NCBI GenBank assembly: GCA_019634735.1
Contig: JAHCAT010000018.1
Location: forward strand, 1-64,000
Direction: 5' to 3'
Length of the DNA stretch: 64,000 nucleotides
Origin: Lysobacterales bacterium
GTDB taxonomy: Bacteria > Pseudomonadota > Gammaproteobacteria > Xanthomonadales > UBA2363
The notes beneath the pieces are model-generated. The model was given only the letters and a program-made list of their open reading frames with translations, ran no database searches and was not told the origin of the DNA. Made by a program: the position numbers and the translations under genes. The first letter of the stretch is position 1. The number at the start of each line of letters is the position of its first letter. This document shows positions 42,623 to 51,115 of this stretch, piece after piece.

Positions 42623-43390
42623 TCAGGGCGACTCGAAGCCGTTGGCGAAGATGCGGTCGCCCGGTGCCGTCGGCCGGCCGCTCCAGAAGCCCGCCTGGAG
42701 GTCGAAGCCGCCGGCCGAGGCACTGCCGGCGTCGGGTTGGCCGACCGTCGAGCCGCGCAATTCGAAGCCGCCGCCACCGGCGCTGCCACCGCCGGCATCG
42801 ATGGTCCAGCGCCTCAGCGCGATCGCCGCCTCGCCGAAGAACGCATCGTCCCAGCGCACCAGTCCGCCGATCCCGGTTCCGATCGCCTTGCGGATGGACA
42901 GCGCGACCCGCACCGACTGGATGTGCGGGCCTGCGGGATGCCAGGTCGACGAGGCCGACTGCCAGTCCGGCGTCCCCGGGTTGACGGTCAACGATTCGAT
43001 CGCCGCGGCCTCGCCGCTGCACAGGGCATTGGCGAACTGCATGACCACCAGCCAGGCCTGGACATCGGCCTCGCCTTCGTCGAGCACGCGCGCGGAAGCG
43101 CCGTAGGGGACAGGTTCGACCGGGTTGACCGGCAGGCACTGCGTGAGCACGCCCGCTGCTGCGTTGGTGCCGGGGTTGGCGTTGCCGATCTGCGCCGAAC
43201 CGGACGCGGGTGCGCCCTGTGCGTCCTCGGCCACCCAGGACGCCGAGAACCCCGGACTGTTCTGGATCTGCCAGCCGCCAAGCCCCGTGGCGAACCCGCC
43301 GTTGGCCAGCTGTGCGGCGGCCGGCGGGCAGAGCGCGTTCCCGGCCAGCAGCAGGCCTGCCGAGAACGCGGCGCGCCATGTCCGGGCCAT
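42623..43390 (-). CDS. Secreted hypothetical protein with C-terminal IFANGFE motif
   Basis: A 255-residue exported protein. The signal peptide is MARTWRAAFSAGLLLAGNAL (to about residue 27); then comes a beta-sandwich-like region beginning QLANGGFATGLGGWQIQNSP, a carbohydrate-binding style opening. The C-terminus has a Gly-rich stretch (TIDAGGGSAGGGGFELRG) and ends GDRIFANGFESP. A related IF-x-(D/N)-GF(D/E) motif occurs in the delta-60-repeat protein at 47.9 kb and its duplicated tail. The start codon overlaps the stop of the upstream surface-protein gene (TGATG), so the pair are coupled. Function unknown. Confidence 0.75.
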   Translation of the reverse strand: MARTWRAAFSAGLLLAGNALCPPAAAQLANGGFATGLGGWQIQNSPGFSASWVAEDAQGAPASGSAQIGNANPGTNAAAGVLTQCLPVNPVEPVPYGASARVLDEGEADVQAWLVVMQFANALCSGEAAAIESLTVNPGTPDWQSASSTWHPAGPHIQSVRVALSIRKAIGTGIGGLVRWDDAFFGEAAIALRRWTIDAGGGSAGGGGFELRGSTVGQPDAGSASAGGFDLQAGFWSGRPTAPGDRIFANGFESP

Positions 43391-45687
43391 CACGCACCTC
43401 CGGACGGCTTGTCGGCCTGGTCGATCACGGTGCCCCTGGTGACCGGCTGGCCATGGCCCTGGGGATACAGGTAGCGGCCGCGCTCGCCGGCCGGCTTGTC
43501 GACCTCGACCTCGATCCGGTGGTCGCGCGCCCAGGCGTCCTGGCGAATGCCGGACACCTGCCAGCTGACCTTGACCTGCGGCTGGCTGGTCTGGATCACG
43601 AAGCGGTTGCCGGCGACCTCTTCGGCGACGATCGCCTGGGCAAAGCTGCCGATCACCGTGAGCTGGTAGCGGTAATCGCCGTTCAGCGCCTCGAACCAGT
43701 CGGGCAGCTCGACGGTCGCGAAGCCGCGGGCATCGGTGACGATGTTGCCGTTGTACAGGTTCATCATGTCCGGCGACTCGACGAAGCTGTGGTACAGGTA
43801 CTTGTTGCCGGGGTCGAGCGGATGATCGATCCGGAAGCTGCCGCCCAGCTTGGCGACGTTGCCCACGACGTTGACGTTGCCGTCGAAGCGGGCGGCCTCG
43901 GCGCCCGGAACCAGGTTGACGAACTGCGCGGCCCGGCCGCTGGCGCTGTTGACCTGGCCGTACACCGCGATGCCGGAAGTCGCGGGGTTGGTCAGTTCGG
44001 CACTGAGCGCCCGCCCGCCGGCACCCGCGCTGCGCGCCCGGATCGCCCAGGAACTGGCGGCGCCGAGCGCTTCCACGGTCAGCGTGTCGCCGCTGGTCGC
44101 CTGTGCCGTGGCGAAGATCGCATTGGCCGTCCCTGTCGTCGCGGTGTTCTCGGCGCGCAGCCCGGCGCCGCTGGCGGCGCCGGAGCGGGCGCGCACGCCG
44201 AGCGCGCCGCCTGAGGCCGGCGTCGCGTCGGCATCGACCGCCGTCGCGCCGCTGCCCGAAACCGTGGCCCACAGGCCGGTCTGGACGCCTTCGGCCAGCA
44301 GGCCGGTCGCGCCGCTGCCATGCACGCCGACACCGCTGCCGGTGCCGATGCCGCGCAGGCCGATGAAGCCCTGGCCGCGCGCGCCGGTGCCGTTGCCCGA
44401 TGCGGCCACCGCCTCGATCGCCGTGGTGGTGCCGGTGCCGCTGGTCGCCTGGGCGCGCACCACGACGGCCTCGGGCGAGCTGCTGGTGGCGCCCAGGGCG
44501 ATCGCCTCGCCGCTGCCGGACAGGTTCATCGCGACCACGCCGTAGCCATCGGCGTTGCTGCCGATGCCGCGCACGCCGGTGCCACCGGCGGTCGCCGTGC
44601 TCGCACCCTCGACACCGACGCCGGTACCCGACGCGGACTCGCCGCGCACGCCGGCGTTGAAACCGGTGATCGCCGTCGCCTGGCCCAGCACGCCGCGGCC
44701 GTCCGGCGACACGACCACGCCGCGAACGCCCGCCCCGGTGCCGGCGGCGAGGTTGTTGACGCCGAACACGCCATCGGCGGCATTCGCCGCAGCCCGACCT
44801 TCGATGCCCCGAGCCGATCCGATACCGAGCACGCCAACGCCCTGCGCGTTGTCCTGTGCCTCGCCATGGATGCCGACCGCGGCGCCGCCGCCGGCATTGA
44901 TGTTGAAGCCGCGCAGGGCGGTGAAGGCGTCGGTGCTGGTGACGGTCAGGCCGTGGCTGCCGCTTCCGGCCCAGTGCTGCCCCAGGTGCTGGTGATTGCT
45001 GTGGGCGGCATTGAAGCTGTTGCCGGAGCCGGCGAAAACGACACTGAAGGTGGTGCCGGCGAGGTTAAGTCCGGCGCCGGCGCTGTAGCTGGTGCCGGCA
45101 TCGGCCTGGCAGGTCCAGGCACTGCCGTTCCACTTCGGAATCTGGTTCAGGCTGCAGCCCTGCGGCAGCTGGAAGGTCGGCACGATCGAGAACTCGCTGC
45201 CGGCCAGGGACAGGCCGGTGCCGGCGCTGTAGCTGCCGCCGGCCTCGTTGGCCGGCGCCCACTGGCTGCCGCTCCACTTCAGGACCTGGCCTGCGGCCGG
45301 TGCAGTCGCGCTGACGCTGCGGCCGCGCAGGGCGTTGGCGGACGCTGCCAGCGGCGCCGGCAGCACCGCGATCCGGGGTGACAGCACGACGCCGCCCGCC
45401 TCGATCTCCAGCCAGCGCGGCGTACCGTCGAAGACGACGCCGGGAAAGTCCAGGTCGATGGTCAGTACGCCGTCGGCGATCGGCCAGGCCGGGGCGTCGA
45501 AGGCGGCACCGAGCGGGCTGCCGCCGCTTGCGGCGCCGAACAGGCGGAAGCGCAGGTCCGTGTCGCCGTTGATCGGGTTGCCGGCCTGTTCCAGCACGCC
45601 CTGGAAGGTGAAGGGTTCGGCGTGCAGGTTCGGTACGGCCAGCGCGGCGGCGAGCGCCACAGCCAGCCATCGGTTGCGCAGGTTCAT
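43390..45687 (-). CDS. Large repetitive surface protein, tail-fibre-like
   Basis: A 765-residue exported protein. After the signal peptide (MNLRNRWLAVALAAALAVPN) comes an N-terminal module of about 100 residues common in bacterial surface proteins (FTFQGVLEQAGNPINGDTDL; RWLEIEAGGVVLSPRIAVLP). A 400-residue region of short glycine/valine repeats follows (GVRG, GVHGSG, GVGVEGAS), likely a beta-solenoid. It ends in a conserved block (SFRIDHPLDPGNKYLYHSFV, PDWFEALNGDYRYQLTVIG, VSWQVSGIRQDAWARDHRIE) seen at the C-termini of many hypothetical surface proteins. The ATG at 45687 starts at the signal peptide. It is translationally coupled to the next gene (TGATG). Function unknown; adhesion is a guess. 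Confidence 0.8.
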   Translation of the reverse strand: MNLRNRWLAVALAAALAVPNLHAEPFTFQGVLEQAGNPINGDTDLRFRLFGAASGGSPLGAAFDAPAWPIADGVLTIDLDFPGVVFDGTPRWLEIEAGGVVLSPRIAVLPAPLAASANALRGRSVSATAPAAGQVLKWSGSQWAPANEAGGSYSAGTGLSLAGSEFSIVPTFQLPQGCSLNQIPKWNGSAWTCQADAGTSYSAGAGLNLAGTTFSVVFAGSGNSFNAAHSNHQHLGQHWAGSGSHGLTVTSTDAFTALRGFNINAGGGAAVGIHGEAQDNAQGVGVLGIGSARGIEGRAAANAADGVFGVNNLAAGTGAGVRGVVVSPDGRGVLGQATAITGFNAGVRGESASGTGVGVEGASTATAGGTGVRGIGSNADGYGVVAMNLSGSGEAIALGATSSSPEAVVVRAQATSGTGTTTAIEAVAASGNGTGARGQGFIGLRGIGTGSGVGVHGSGATGLLAEGVQTGLWATVSGSGATAVDADATPASGGALGVRARSGAASGAGLRAENTATTGTANAIFATAQATSGDTLTVEALGAASSWAIRARSAGAGGRALSAELTNPATSGIAVYGQVNSASGRAAQFVNLVPGAEAARFDGNVNVVGNVAKLGGSFRIDHPLDPGNKYLYHSFVESPDMMNLYNGNIVTDARGFATVELPDWFEALNGDYRYQLTVIGSFAQAIVAEEVAGNRFVIQTSQPQVKVSWQVSGIRQDAWARDHRIEVEVDKPAGERGRYLYPQGHGQPVTRGTVIDQADKPSGGA

Positions 45688-46186
45688 CGGTGAGCCTCCA
45701 TGGTGGTTTGCGGTCCGGCGCCCGCCAGCCTCCCGGCGATGCGATCCGACCGGGCTCCCTCCGCATGGGGCGTGCCAGGCCCGCTGCGCCTGGACCTGGC
45801 GAATGGCCGCGTTCGGCAGCGCGAACACCGGCGGCCTGCGCGGGCCCGCGCGGTTCGCCATCGCGAACGAAACCGGCCCCTCGCCGCACGGCACCCGCCC
45901 GGTGGTGCCTCCAGGAGCCCAGGCGACATGGGGCGGCTACGCGCGCAGTCGCCTTTCCGGTCTGCGAGGCTGCGACCAGGCACCCGCAGGCCTCGGCACG
46001 CGCCGGCCGGCACGGGGGGGCGGATCCAGCAAGGGCGGCGGACGCTGCGGCGACCGCCGCGCAGGGCCGGTGCGTGCTGTGCCAGCGGCAGCCGCAGTCG
46101 CGCCTGGTGGATCGGCCGCCCCGCCGGCTTGTTTTCGGGCGCGACTTCCGGTGACCGTCGCGGTGGTGGACCGGACCAGGTCCAGG
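45688..46186. other. 499-bp gap upstream of the surface-protein gene
   Basis: GC-rich sequence between the surface-protein gene and the small conserved gene ending at 46187. Frames that are open here lack credible start sites and have no recognisable sequence. It probably contains the surface-protein promoter, which I could not place. Confidence 0.4.
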
Positions 46187-46528
46187 TCAGTCAGCGCACG
46201 CGCGGCTCAGTCGTTCCAGTTCGGCGAACAGGGTTTCGTCGACGCGGGTGAAGTTGAAGCAGGTCTTGCCCTGCCTGCGCCTGGACAGCTCCGGCGAGAG
46301 GCCGTCCGCCAGTTCCGGGCGAACGTACAGCGGCATCAGGTGGTAGGCCACGTAGGACTTCTTGAGGGTGACCGTGCCGAACCAGCCGGGCTGCCGGGTC
46401 CTGGGGTCGATCTCCGGCGTGCGCAGTTCCAGCGTCCCCGGCGCGTCCTTGGCGGCGATCATGCCCGGCGCCGCCTCCAGCATCAGGCGGCGCAGGCGCG
46501 CGAACACGACAGCGAAGCCCCCAGTCAT
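46187..46528 (-). CDS. Conserved hypothetical protein
   Basis: A 113-residue soluble protein. Phrases such as GTLELRTPEIDPRT, WFGTVTLKKSYVAYHLMPLY and SPELSRRRQGKTCFNFTRVD resemble a widespread small hypothetical family with the pattern KxYVxxHLMP...KSCFNF. I know of no assigned function. No signal peptide or membrane helix is seen. It stands alone on the minus strand with gaps of 325 bp upstream and 499 bp downstream. Confidence 0.75.
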   Translation of the reverse strand: MTGGFAVVFARLRRLMLEAAPGMIAAKDAPGTLELRTPEIDPRTRQPGWFGTVTLKKSYVAYHLMPLYVRPELADGLSPELSRRRQGKTCFNFTRVDETLFAELERLSRACAD

Positions 46529-46853
46529 CCCGCAATCTCCTTGTGCCGGTCAAGGCCGCCATGATGAGAGCAAATCAGCGCTCCGGGCACCAGGGCGCCG
46601 CGGACACCCGCCAGGGCCTGGTCGCCGACGTCGCCGACATACTGCGACAAGCCAGGAGCAGGATTGACCTCTCTCGGACGACTGCGCGAGAAGCGCGAAC
46701 CGACTCCGTTCTCGCCGCTGCGACGGCGCCGCACTTCTCCCCTCCCCCGCCGGCGGGGGAGGGGCGGGGGAGAGGGCCGCCCCGCGCAGGGCGTACACCG
46801 GGGGCCTGGGCTGTTCCACGTGTCCGACGGCGGTGTGCCCGTTCCCGCCAGGC
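46529..46853. other. 325-bp gap with a hairpin element
   Basis: No gene is supported. The gap contains the CTCCCCC-type hairpin at 46739-46764 and the 3' flank of the metalloprotease gene. Confidence 0.5.
46739..46764. repeat. CCCCTCCCCC hairpin element
   Basis: A perfect palindrome CCCCTCCCCCGCC / GGCGGGGGAGGGG followed by CGGGGGAGAGGG. It has the same design as the element at 32518-32544. It is located about 90-115 bp past the metalloprotease stop. Confidence 0.75.
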
Positions 46854-47750
46854 TCAGCGATGGCAGAGGCGGGCGAAGCGCGCCGAGCCGATCAGGCAGC
46901 ACTGCGAGGGCCGCAGCCGCGTGCGCGGGGTGCCGTTGAACACCGACATCACGTTGCCGACCTCGTCGTCGTGCCGCCACAGGTCCGCCAGGTGGCCGAT
47001 CTCATGGACCAGGGTCGCGGTGTCGACCAGGGCATCGACCGCGACCAGCACGTAGTTGGTCCCCGGGATGGCATGGCCGCGCGCGCCGCTGTCCAGGCTG
47101 CGGATGAAGTAGACGGTCACCCCGCTGCAGCAATCGCAGACGTTGCGGTTGAACCAGGCGAAGGCCCGGTTGAACAGTTGCCCGGCGCCGGTCGGCACGT
47201 TCTCGATGAGGTCCGGCTTCGCGACGAAGCGGATGCTTCCGACCACCAGCGTGACATTGCACTGGCGCAGCAGTTCGTTGGAATCCCGCACCATCTGTTC
47301 CGCCTGTTCTGCGGTGATGGTCGGTCGGCCGCGGTCGTCGGTCAGGATGGTCAGACACAGCGGAATGCACCTGCGCAGTTCGATGCCCGCCCGGCAGAGC
47401 AGGAAGGCCAGCCAGCGGAAGGCGATCCAGTCGACCAGCCAGCACACCCACTTCAGCACGAAGATGAGGTACTCGACGAACAGTTCGACGAACTCGACGA
47501 TCGTCTTGAGCACGGTTTCGCAGATCCATTCGGTGACCGTCTCCAGCACCTCGATCAGGCGCCGGACCCAGCCGCAGAGCACGCTGAGCGGCCAGGGCAG
47601 CCGGCGGCAGACGCGCTCGGCCACCTCGCGCACCACCCGGATGGTGCGCGTCACCCAGCCGCACACGGTCTCGACGATCTGACGCAGCAACGCCACCAGC
47701 ACGCGCAGGATGCCGACGATCGGGGTGAGGACCAGGTTGCACAGGGTCAT
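46854..47750 (-). CDS. Unusual metalloprotease with Cys/Trp-rich amphipathic N-terminal region
   Basis: A 298-residue protein in two parts. The C-terminal half has a zinc protease signature TATLVHEIGHLADLW, with H-E-I-G-H, a histidine seven residues on, and VGNVMS as a possible Met-turn, suggesting a metzincin-like fold. The first 130 residues are long amphipathic helices without loops, rich in Cys, Trp, Val and Arg. They contain an internal repeat: CGWVTRTIRVVREVAERVC and CGWVRRLIEVLETVTEWIC share 10 of 19 positions. The region ends in very hydrophobic helices (VEYLIFVLKWVCWLVDWIAF). No signal peptide is seen. Many further cysteines (NVCDCCSG, SQCCLIG) lie in the protease part. The family is unknown to me; a membrane-acting effector or autoprocessing enzyme is possible. 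Confidence 0.75.
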   Translation of the reverse strand: MTLCNLVLTPIVGILRVLVALLRQIVETVCGWVTRTIRVVREVAERVCRRLPWPLSVLCGWVRRLIEVLETVTEWICETVLKTIVEFVELFVEYLIFVLKWVCWLVDWIAFRWLAFLLCRAGIELRRCIPLCLTILTDDRGRPTITAEQAEQMVRDSNELLRQCNVTLVVGSIRFVAKPDLIENVPTGAGQLFNRAFAWFNRNVCDCCSGVTVYFIRSLDSGARGHAIPGTNYVLVAVDALVDTATLVHEIGHLADLWRHDDEVGNVMSVFNGTPRTRLRPSQCCLIGSARFARLCHR

Positions 47751-47926
47751 GGCACACCTCCGGGAGCCCACGCGGACCGCACGCGGCGTGCGGCCCTGCA
47801 TGGATCTACGGAGATTTCCCGCCGGACCCGACAGGTGTCCGGATTCCGTGCCTCGCCGCGGCCTGCCCATGACACAGGCGGCGCGCATTCCGCGCCATGG
47901 CGGTCATCGATTCCCTCGCGGAGCCC

Positions 47927-50872
47927 ATGACCGTGCCGAAGCCACCGTCCAACCGTCGCACGACCGCCGCGGTACGCCGCGGCCGGCCTGGGACGCTTCT
48001 GCCCGTCCTGGCCCTGCTCGCCGTGGCCGGCCTCGCCCATGGCCAGGGCGTCGACGAAAACTTCCAGGCCAACGCCGACGGTCTGGTGACGGCGCTCGTC
48101 GCCCAGCCCTTGGGCGGTGCGCTGGTCGGCGGCAGCTTCACCAGCGTCAACTCGGTGCCGCGGGTCAATCTCGCGCGGCTCGGCGCCGACGGCGTGGTCG
48201 ATACCGGCTTCTCGACGCCGGCCAACGGCATGGTCCGCACGCTCTCGCTGCAAAGTGACGGGCGTGTGCTGGTCGGCGGCGCCTTCACCGCGCTCGGCGG
48301 ACAGCCGCGCGCCTTTCTCGGACGACTGACCGCCGGCCTGGGCCTGGATGCCGGCTTCAATCCCGCACCGGACGGTGAGGTCAGGGTTGCGCTGGAGCAG
48401 GCCGGTGGACAGATCCTGGTCGGCGGGGCCTTCTCGCAGATCGCCGGGCAACCGCGCAGCCGGATCGCCCGGCTGAACACCACCGGCGCGCTCGACGGTG
48501 GCTTCGATCCGGGCGCCAACGACACGGTGACGGCGCTGGCCGTGGACGCCCAGCAGCGGATCCTGGCCGGCGGCCTGTTCACCGAGCTTGGCGGCCAGTC
48601 CCGCCAGCGCATCGCACGGCTGCTGCCGAACGGCTCCCTGGATCCAGGCTTCGCGCCACAGGCGAACGGCGCCGTGTTCGCCATCGCCCTCGATGGCGAT
48701 GGGCGGATCTTGATCGGTGGCGCCTTCACCGAGGTCGCCGGCCAGCCACGCAGCCGGATCGCCCGGCTGTTGCCGAACGGCGCGCTGGACCCCGGTTTCC
48801 AGGTGCCGCTCGACGGCAGCGTGTTCGCGCTCGCGGTCGAGCCGGGCGGCGCCGTCGTGGCGGCGGGGACTTTCGCGAATGCCGGCGGTGCGCCCCGCTC
48901 GCGGCTCGTGCGCCTGCAGGCCGACGGCAGTCTGGATGCCGGGTTCACCACCGGCGCCGACAACCAGGTGACGTCGATGGCGCGCCAGCCGGACGGCAAG
49001 CTGATCATCGGCGGCGCCTTCGTGAATGCCGGTGGGGTGGTCAGGCAGCGCGTCGCTCGCCTGGTCGCCGCCGTGCAGACCGCGCAGGTCGATCCGGGCT
49101 TCGCGATCGAGGCCGACGCCGCCGTCAATGCTTTCGCGGGCCTTCCCGGCGGCGGTGCGCTGGTGGTCGGCGAATTCACCGTCCTGGGCGGGCAGCCGCG
49201 GACCCGCATCGCGCGCCTGGACGCCGCCGGCCAGCTCGATCCGGCGTTCGCCCCGGCGGTCGACGACACCATCCGCGACGTGCTGTACCTGGCCGACGAG
49301 AACCGCTACCTGATCGCCGGGAACTTCTCGACGGTGAACGGCCAGTCGCGTGCCCGGATCGCCAAGCTCGACCCCGCCGGCGCCCTCGATCCGGGCTTCT
49401 CGAACCTGTCGATCGGCGGCTTCGTGATCCGCATGGCGCGCCAGCCGGACGGACAGGTCGTGGTCGGCGGTGGTTTCGGAACCATCGCCGGGCAGCCGCG
49501 CTCGAACCTGGCGCGCATCTCACCCGCGGGTGTCCTGGACGCAGGCTTCGATGTCGCCGTCAACGACCAGGTCCAGGCAATGGCGGTCAGCAGCGACGGC
49601 ATCCACATCGGCGGCATCTTCAGCACGGTCGGCGGACAGAGCCGCGCCAGGCTCGCCCGCATCCTGTTCGCGGGCAGCGTCGATCCGGGCTTCATCGTCA
49701 ATGCCAACGGCCCGGTGCGCAGCCTGGTGACGCTGCCCGATCGCAGCCTGGTGGTCGGCGGCAATTTCGAACTGCTGGCCAACCAGTTCCGGACGCGGCT
49801 CGGCCGCGTCGCGCCGGACGGCACCCTGGATCCCGGCTTCAACGCCGGCGTCGCAGGCACCGCGGCCGCCAACGGGGCCGTGACAACCCTGCACCTGACG
49901 GCCGGCGGCATGCTGCTGGCAAGCGGCGAGTTCACGCTGATCGGCGGCCTCGAGCGCGGTCGCCTGGCCGGCATCGGCATGGACGGGCAGATCGATCCGG
50001 GCTTCAACCCGGGCACCACGGCCGGTGCCCCGCGGGCCTTCCTGGATCTGCCGGGCGGACGGGTGCTCACCGGCGGCAACTTCCAGCGGGTCGCAGGCCT
50101 TCCGCGCGGGCGACTGGCCATGCTGGTCGTCGATCCGATCTTCGGCGACGGCTTCGACGGGGCGACCTCGGGCGGCGGCTCCGGGCTCGGCATCGGCTTC
50201 GGCGCCGAGCAGTTCGCCCTGATCCCGGCCGGGTCGTTCCAGATGGGGACGGTGAGTGGCGGCCAAAGCGACGAACGGCCGGTGCGCACCGTGACCCTCT
50301 CCGCCTTCCGCATGCAGAAGACGGAAGTCACCCAAGGACAGTGGCGCCAGGTCATGGCGGGCACCAGCCTCGCGAACCCGAGTTTCTTCTCCAGCTGCGG
50401 CGACACCTGCCCGGTGGAGCGCGTGAGTTGGCTCGACATCGAGGAGTTCCTGACGCGGCTCAATCAAATTGATCCCGGCAAGGGCTACCGACTTCCCACC
50501 GAGGCCGAGTGGGAATACGCCGCCCGCGCCGGCACGACCGGGGACTACGGCGGCACCGGCGTTCTGAACGACATGGGCTGGTGGAGCGGGAACTCGAACG
50601 GCCGCACGCACCCGGTAGCGCAGAAGCAGAAGAACGCCTTCGATCTGTACGACATGCACGGCAACATCTGGGAGTGGGTGCAGGACTGGTACGACACCTA
50701 CCCGAGCGCGCCGCAGACGAATCCCACCGGACCCGCGACCGGATCGTTCCGCGTGCTGCGCGGCGGGTCGTGGGTGTTGTTCGCGGCTGGCGCGCGCTCG
50801 GCCTTCCGCGGCAGCCTCTTGCCCTCCTCCCGGGTCAGCAGCCACGGCTTCCGATTGGTGAGCGCCCCGTAG
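47927..50872 (+). CDS. Secreted delta-60 repeat protein fused to an FGE/SUMF1 domain
   Basis: A 981-residue exported protein. The signal peptide is followed by about 14 delta-60-type repeats (each near 50 residues, with the pattern DPGF...DGRILIGGAFT...GQPRSRIARL) to about residue 740, a presumed beta-propeller or solenoid. The motif DPIFGDGFDG near 740 is followed by a Gly/Ser linker and a C-terminal formylglycine-generating-enzyme-like domain: LIPAGSFQMGTVSGGQSDER, TEVTQGQWRQVM, YRLPTEAEWEYAARAG, NIWEWVQDWYD and SFRVLRGGSW. Many bacterial members of that fold bind or modify other targets rather than make formylglycine. The ATG at 47927 was chosen over 47897 because it sits closer to the signal peptide. 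The FGE part lies between 110-bp direct repeats. Confidence 0.88.
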   Translation: MTVPKPPSNRRTTAAVRRGRPGTLLPVLALLAVAGLAHGQGVDENFQANADGLVTALVAQPLGGALVGGSFTSVNSVPRVNLARLGADGVVDTGFSTPANGMVRTLSLQSDGRVLVGGAFTALGGQPRAFLGRLTAGLGLDAGFNPAPDGEVRVALEQAGGQILVGGAFSQIAGQPRSRIARLNTTGALDGGFDPGANDTVTALAVDAQQRILAGGLFTELGGQSRQRIARLLPNGSLDPGFAPQANGAVFAIALDGDGRILIGGAFTEVAGQPRSRIARLLPNGALDPGFQVPLDGSVFALAVEPGGAVVAAGTFANAGGAPRSRLVRLQADGSLDAGFTTGADNQVTSMARQPDGKLIIGGAFVNAGGVVRQRVARLVAAVQTAQVDPGFAIEADAAVNAFAGLPGGGALVVGEFTVLGGQPRTRIARLDAAGQLDPAFAPAVDDTIRDVLYLADENRYLIAGNFSTVNGQSRARIAKLDPAGALDPGFSNLSIGGFVIRMARQPDGQVVVGGGFGTIAGQPRSNLARISPAGVLDAGFDVAVNDQVQAMAVSSDGIHIGGIFSTVGGQSRARLARILFAGSVDPGFIVNANGPVRSLVTLPDRSLVVGGNFELLANQFRTRLGRVAPDGTLDPGFNAGVAGTAAANGAVTTLHLTAGGMLLASGEFTLIGGLERGRLAGIGMDGQIDPGFNPGTTAGAPRAFLDLPGGRVLTGGNFQRVAGLPRGRLAMLVVDPIFGDGFDGATSGGGSGLGIGFGAEQFALIPAGSFQMGTVSGGQSDERPVRTVTLSAFRMQKTEVTQGQWRQVMAGTSLANPSFFSSCGDTCPVERVSWLDIEEFLTRLNQIDPGKGYRLPTEAEWEYAARAGTTGDYGGTGVLNDMGWWSGNSNGRTHPVAQKQKNAFDLYDMHGNIWEWVQDWYDTYPSAPQTNPTGPATGSFRVLRGGSWVLFAAGARSAFRGSLLPSSRVSSHGFRLVSAP
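50053..50162 (+). repeat. 110-bp direct repeat, copy 1 (inside the delta-60/FGE gene)
   Basis: Encodes the last delta-60 segment and DPIFGDGFDG. It is identical to 50936-51045 except for one base (G at 50147, A at 51030, changing D to N). Confidence 0.97.
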
Positions 50873-50935
50873 CCACCTGCCCTCCATCAATGGCCTCTCG
50901 GCGGACATCGAACACAGCTGCGGCACGACGGCCTC

Positions 50936-51068
50936 GGGCGGACGGGTGCTCACCGGCGGCAACTTCCAGCGGGTCGCAGGCCTTCCGCGCGGGCGACTGG
51001 CCATGCTGGTCGTCGATCCGATCTTCGGCAACGGCTTCGACGGGGTCGCGCTCCTCGAACCTCGTTGA
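50936..51068 (+). pseudogene. Orphan 3' end of a delta-60-repeat gene (repeat copy 2)
   Basis: Bases 50936-51045 repeat 50053-50162 with one mismatch and then continue to a stop codon at 51066. Read in the same frame as copy 1, this encodes a terminal delta-60 segment ending DPIFGNGFDGVALLEPR. It has no start of its own and looks like the original C-terminal end of the gene before the FGE segment was inserted. Confidence 0.85.
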
Positions 51069-51115
51069 CGGGCGACCAGCCGGATTCCATGCGCGGCGAT
51101 GGATGACCCCGGTTC

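Noticed and set aside
46854..47750. Reading the hydrophobic N-terminal region of the metalloprotease as an ordinary multi-pass membrane domain
   Set aside because: Charged residues recur every three to four positions through most of the region, which fits amphipathic helices better than membrane spans; only the last 30 residues are hydrophobic enough to span.
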